From positions 1 through 26,621 of the forward strand of contig JAZBNV010000013.1 of NCBI GenBank assembly GCA_036350795.1: DNA of 26,621 nucleotides. Direction: 5' to 3'. A program made the translations under genes and the position numbers. The notes below the pieces were generated by a model. The model was not told where the DNA came from, did no database searches, and saw only the letters and a list, made by a program, of their open reading frames with translations. This document shows positions 23,641-26,621 of the stretch, in pieces. Numbering within the stretch: position 1 is the stretch's first letter; each line of letters begins with the position of its first letter. Origin of the DNA: JAUVKT01 sp036350795. GTDB lineage: Bacteria; Bacteroidota; Bacteroidia; Bacteroidales; VadinHA17.

Positions 23641-24612
23641 ATGGCACAGAATAATAAAGGTTCAGAGGAAATAGATCTGTTACAGCTCCTTTACAGGGCA
23701 TGGATGTTTATTGTAAACATACTCACCGGCATATTTAATATACTGCTTGAACTACTTAAGCTCCTGCTGAGGAGATGGCTGGTGATGGCCATAGGACTTT
23801 TTATTGGACTGGGACTAACCTATATTAGCACAATAGTAAACAGGCCTTATTATGAGTCAGATATAACACTGCGTACCAACGTTGTTCCTAATTCTGAGCT
23901 TATTCCGTATATAAACAAACTGCATAAGTATTGCCTCGACAAAAACACGGTGTTGCTTGAAGCTGCCCTCTCAGAAAGCGGGCTGGATATTACTGACTTA
24001 AAGGATATTGAAGCTTTCTGGTTAGTTGATATCGGGAATGATGAGATTCCGGATTTTGTTGATTATAAGGATAAATACAGGCCCTTCGATACTCTGAATG
24101 TGAGGATGGCCGACAGGCTGAATGTAAGGGCAAGAGTATATGATCCGGGAGCCTTTGAAGCACTTGGCAGGGCCATAGTATCTTACATAAACTCCAATCC
24201 TTTGTTTCAGAACCGGAATGACCTGAGGTTAGCTCATTACAATGAAAAGCTCGACAGGATGGTATATGATATTTACAGGCTCGACAGCCTGCAGGATGTA
24301 AAGTATTTCGAAGAAACAAGAAGGAATATCCCGGCGGGCGGAGGTCAGATTGTTTTTATGCAGGAGCAGACTACGCAGTTATTGTATAACGATATTATCT
24401 GGCTTATGGATGAAGTGCAGGAAATTGATAAACTGGCAGAAATTTTTGGAGATATCGTTACACCACTGGTGGATTTTACACCTGTCACATCCCCAAAGAA
24501 CTCGTATTCATACTACGCATTGCGGATTGTCCCGGCTGTATTGTTGCTAACAATCTTATTTCTGCTGCTTGTTGTGTACAGGAAGGATTTGCTCAGGTTT
24601 ATCAAATCCTGA
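23641..24612 (+). CDS. Wzz-like polysaccharide chain-length determinant
   Basis: A 323-residue inner-membrane protein. A short cytoplasmic start (EEIDLLQLLYRAW) is followed by hydrophobic helices at about 20-65, a periplasmic domain with helices (about 70-285, including YESDITLRTNVVPN near the first strand) and a final membrane helix at about 290-313 (IVPAVLLLTILFLLLVVY) preceded by a proline (VTSPKNS), then basic residues. This is the architecture of polysaccharide co-polymerases that set chain length with a Wzy polymerase. There is no kinase domain. The extra hydrophobic stretch before the first canonical helix (about 22-45) is unusual. It ends 14 bases from the stop codon of the convergent polymerase gene. 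Confidence 0.82.
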   Translation: MAQNNKGSEEIDLLQLLYRAWMFIVNILTGIFNILLELLKLLLRRWLVMAIGLFIGLGLTYISTIVNRPYYESDITLRTNVVPNSELIPYINKLHKYCLDKNTVLLEAALSESGLDITDLKDIEAFWLVDIGNDEIPDFVDYKDKYRPFDTLNVRMADRLNVRARVYDPGAFEALGRAIVSYINSNPLFQNRNDLRLAHYNEKLDRMVYDIYRLDSLQDVKYFEETRRNIPAGGGQIVFMQEQTTQLLYNDIIWLMDEVQEIDKLAEIFGDIVTPLVDFTPVTSPKNSYSYYALRIVPAVLLLTILFLLLVVYRKDLLRFIKS

Positions 24613-24626
24613 CCTACCTGGCAGAT

Positions 24627-25820
24627 CTAATTAAAAAGAGTGTCGTAGGACCTGTCGAATATTTCTTTCCTCTCAATATAGTTCTCCTTTCCAAAAAGTA
24701 TATTCTTATACCTGTAAAGTATATTATCGGTCATTCCTTCAATCTTAATCAGCGAGTAAATTATAATAAACCCTATTACCAGGCTCCTGTTATTTTTTAT
24801 TTTAATTACCTGCAAAAGGGCAGGGTAGAGCAACCAGTATGAATAAGAAAAGAGGCCTCCCACTCTTATGGGAATTATTTTGATCTCTGAAAAGAAAAAG
24901 AATATTATAAGGTAGATAAAAAAACTGTTGATAAAGATCCTGTTATCCGGATTGGCATCCAGCAGCCTGTAGTAGTATATTATTACCAGTCCGGTTGTAA
25001 GTATTCTTTCCACCAGCCCGATTGTAAGTCCGTAGCTCGTCGAATATTCTGATATTTCCAGGTATTTTTCAAGAAGTTCAGTGAAATCTTCACCAAGCAT
25101 CCCTGCCAGCCATGCCAGGAAGGGCCTGATATACTCAAGTTGCAAAAGGGTAATAAACAGCCCTGCCAGGAATACGATCACGAAAACATTTCTCTTAATG
25201 TTCGCATTGAGAATAAAATACATTGGCAGGTAGATAACCGAGCTGAGGTGAAAAAACAAACCTGCTATATTAAGTAAAAAGAAGGGCAGGGGCTTTCGCT
25301 CCTGAATATATCTGATTGAAAGAATAAAGAGCATAATTCCCTTTGCATTCCTGATCAGGTCTGTCTCCATATAAAATCCGCCCATAACTATAAATAGAAG
25401 GCAGGCAAGGGCATAGTAGTAGCGTGAGAATCTTTTTAGCAGCTCGTTAAGTATCACCAGGTCAACCAGGGTGCTGATAAATGTGAAGAAGAAATAATTA
25501 TTGCAAAGGGTCCTGGAAAGTGATATATACAGGGTAAAGCCCTTATTGTAGAATGATGTCTCGAATACATCACTGCTGAAGCGGAATATATTGGGTATAG
25601 CTTCAAACTCCGGGTAGTAGTGAAACCAGTCCCATCCTATTAATCCCCTGAAGCCGAAGAAGAAAAGAAGTCCCCCGATTGAAAGCCACCTTATAACTGC
25701 CCTGTTCCTTTTTAAACCGGTTTCCTGCCTGTTTACAAGCACTTCCAGTACAATCAGCAGCACATAGAAGAGCACCAGTACCAGGTAGGGAAGGCTGTAT
25801 TTGAAACTTTCAATTTGCAT
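24627..25820 (-). CDS. EpsG/Wzy-like polysaccharide polymerase
   Basis: A 397-residue polytopic membrane protein read on the minus strand. Features of the EpsG family are visible: about ten hydrophobic segments, FGFRGLIGWDWFHYY near residues 55-69 (the family's R-x-x-x-G-x-D-x-x-x-Y region), YNKGFTLYISLSR, a basic RNAKGIMLFILSIRYI segment around 155-170 and FHLSSVIYLP. Such proteins join lipid-linked repeat units into a chain in the periplasm. It overlaps the upstream glycosyltransferase gene by 11 bases, so both are one operon. Its stop faces the Wzz-like gene with only 14 bases between; no bidirectional terminator is visible there. Confidence 0.83.
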   Translation of the reverse strand: MQIESFKYSLPYLVLVLFYVLLIVLEVLVNRQETGLKRNRAVIRWLSIGGLLFFFGFRGLIGWDWFHYYPEFEAIPNIFRFSSDVFETSFYNKGFTLYISLSRTLCNNYFFFTFISTLVDLVILNELLKRFSRYYYALACLLFIVMGGFYMETDLIRNAKGIMLFILSIRYIQERKPLPFFLLNIAGLFFHLSSVIYLPMYFILNANIKRNVFVIVFLAGLFITLLQLEYIRPFLAWLAGMLGEDFTELLEKYLEISEYSTSYGLTIGLVERILTTGLVIIYYYRLLDANPDNRIFINSFFIYLIIFFFFSEIKIIPIRVGGLFSYSYWLLYPALLQVIKIKNNRSLVIGFIIIYSLIKIEGMTDNILYRYKNILFGKENYIERKEIFDRSYDTLFN

Positions 25821-26619
25821 TGGCCCTGTTTAGTGAGAAATATCCAAATTTATTCCAGAATAAAAAATGACTTTTCAGGAAGTACCAGGTATATTTTGAG
25901 ATTTTTCTTGCTCTTCTGGTCCCCTCAAAAGCAATTTTCATTATCGGGTAATATACCACCTCGAAACCTGCCTGCTTAAACCTGTAGCACCAATCCATGT
26001 CCTCGGCATACAGGAAGTACCTCTCGTCAAGGGCTCCAACAGTGCTGTAGGCAGTCCGGCTTACCATTATAAAAGAACCTGCCAGCCAGTCTGTGACATG
26101 TATTTCAGAACTCAGCCCCTTCCTTCCGGGCCCGTGAATGCCTGCAAATATCCTGATAAGGTTTCTCCACGCGAGAGAAAAGGGAGTGACAAAGCTTCTG
26201 AAACTGTCCTGTATCTCTCCTTTATTATTTATTGTTTGTGGACCTATGGCCCCTATATTTTCCCTGCTTTCTGCATAAGCGATCATCCCCTGTATTCCTG
26301 AGAGAAGCCTGACATCAGAATTCATAATGATTAAGTATTTCCCCCTTGCCAGCTCCAGTCCCCGGTTCATCCCGTAGGCAAAGCCTCCGTTTACAGGGTT
26401 AAATATCCATTTTACATCGGGTAATAATTCCATTAACTCCTTCTTTTTACTGCTCTTGTAGCAAGAGTTGGAGGGTACGATTATTTCGTATGCCTGGCTT
26501 AGTCCTGATTCTTTTATGCTGTCTGTTGCTATCTTAATCTCCTCTGCCGATAAGTATTCCAGGATCACGAATGATAATTCGGGGTCGCCGTGATTTATTT
26601 TATCAGCCTGTACGCTCAT
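25810..26619 (-). CDS. GT2 glycosyltransferase (WbbL/rhamnosyltransferase-like)
   Basis: A 269-residue minus-strand family-2 glycosyltransferase adding a sugar to a lipid-linked repeat unit. Motifs are the nucleotide-binding N-terminus LSFVILEYLS, NPVNGGFAYGMNRGLELARG (a 20-residue block typical of WbbL-like enzymes), the metal site MNSDV, DWLAGSFIMV, and YFLYAEDMDWCYRFKQAG with the catalytic acidic pair. No membrane helix is evident, so it is likely cytoplasmic and membrane-associated. The ATG at 26619 lies at the window edge; translation could begin further upstream outside the window, although the N-terminus looks complete. It overlaps the polymerase gene by 11 bases. Confidence 0.88.
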   Translation of the reverse strand: MSVQADKINHGDPELSFVILEYLSAEEIKIATDSIKESGLSQAYEIIVPSNSCYKSSKKKELMELLPDVKWIFNPVNGGFAYGMNRGLELARGKYLIIMNSDVRLLSGIQGMIAYAESRENIGAIGPQTINNKGEIQDSFRSFVTPFSLAWRNLIRIFAGIHGPGRKGLSSEIHVTDWLAGSFIMVSRTAYSTVGALDERYFLYAEDMDWCYRFKQAGFEVVYYPIMKIAFEGTRRARKISKYTWYFLKSHFLFWNKFGYFSLNRANAN

Positions 26620-26621
26620 CA

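Overview
The window reads as a chromosomal segment of a Bacteroidota bacterium, probably an environmental member of the Bacteroidales/Marinilabiliales side of the phylum. Reasons: an FHS-family sugar permease, sulfatase and GH29 lipoproteins, Tat-exported Gfo/Idh/MocA oxidoreductases paired with DUF1080 proteins, a fused SpmA/SpmB protein, an EpsG-type polymerase, weak or absent Shine-Dalgarno sequences, and promoter-like elements of the Bacteroidota form (TTTG ... TAnnTTTG). I see no tRNA, rRNA, insertion sequence or CRISPR array. No gene-free stretch exceeds about 135 bases.

Region 1 (1-1351): a heptanucleotide tandem array runs up to the start codon of an FHS-type MFS sugar transporter, which is followed by a good intrinsic-terminator hairpin.

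Region 2 (1419-8174) is the most unusual part. It is a tight six-gene operon, with overlaps at four of its five junctions: a PqqD-like small protein, an ATP-grasp ligase, a fold-III PLP amino-acid decarboxylase, a urea-transporter domain fused to an M23 metallopeptidase, a TPR plus outer-membrane beta-barrel (YaiO-like) protein, and a secreted TPR protein. None of the usual partners of PqqD (PQQ genes, radical-SAM enzymes) or of urea transporters (urease) is present. The logic resembles carrier-bound amino-acid chemistry (small protein + ATP-grasp + PLP decarboxylase) coupled to membrane and outer-membrane export or sensing. I do not recognise it as a described pathway.

Region 3 (8231-22475) is a glycan-degradation region in two blocks. 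Block A: sulfatase lipoprotein, Tat-type Gfo/Idh/MocA oxidoreductase, HEAT-repeat protein with two DUF1080 domains, GH29 alpha-L-fucosidase lipoprotein, fused SpmA/SpmB membrane protein and a signal-less ApbE-like protein. Block B begins after a candidate promoter: Tat-type Gfo/Idh/MocA, a 78-residue two-helix membrane protein, a lipoprotein with two DUF1080 domains, and a third Tat-type Gfo/Idh/MocA. Together they fit the oxidise-then-eliminate (3-keto-glycoside) route of glycan cleavage acting beside classical sulfatase and fucosidase, probably on a sulfated, fucose-containing glycan. There is no SusC/SusD pair or dedicated regulator in the window.

Region 4 (22487-26621) is the edge of a surface-polysaccharide locus: a WecA/TagO-type initiating sugar-phosphate transferase and a Wzz-like chain-length protein on the + strand, meeting convergently an EpsG/Wzy-like polymerase and a WbbL-like GT2 on the - strand, which overlap each other and continue towards the right edge.
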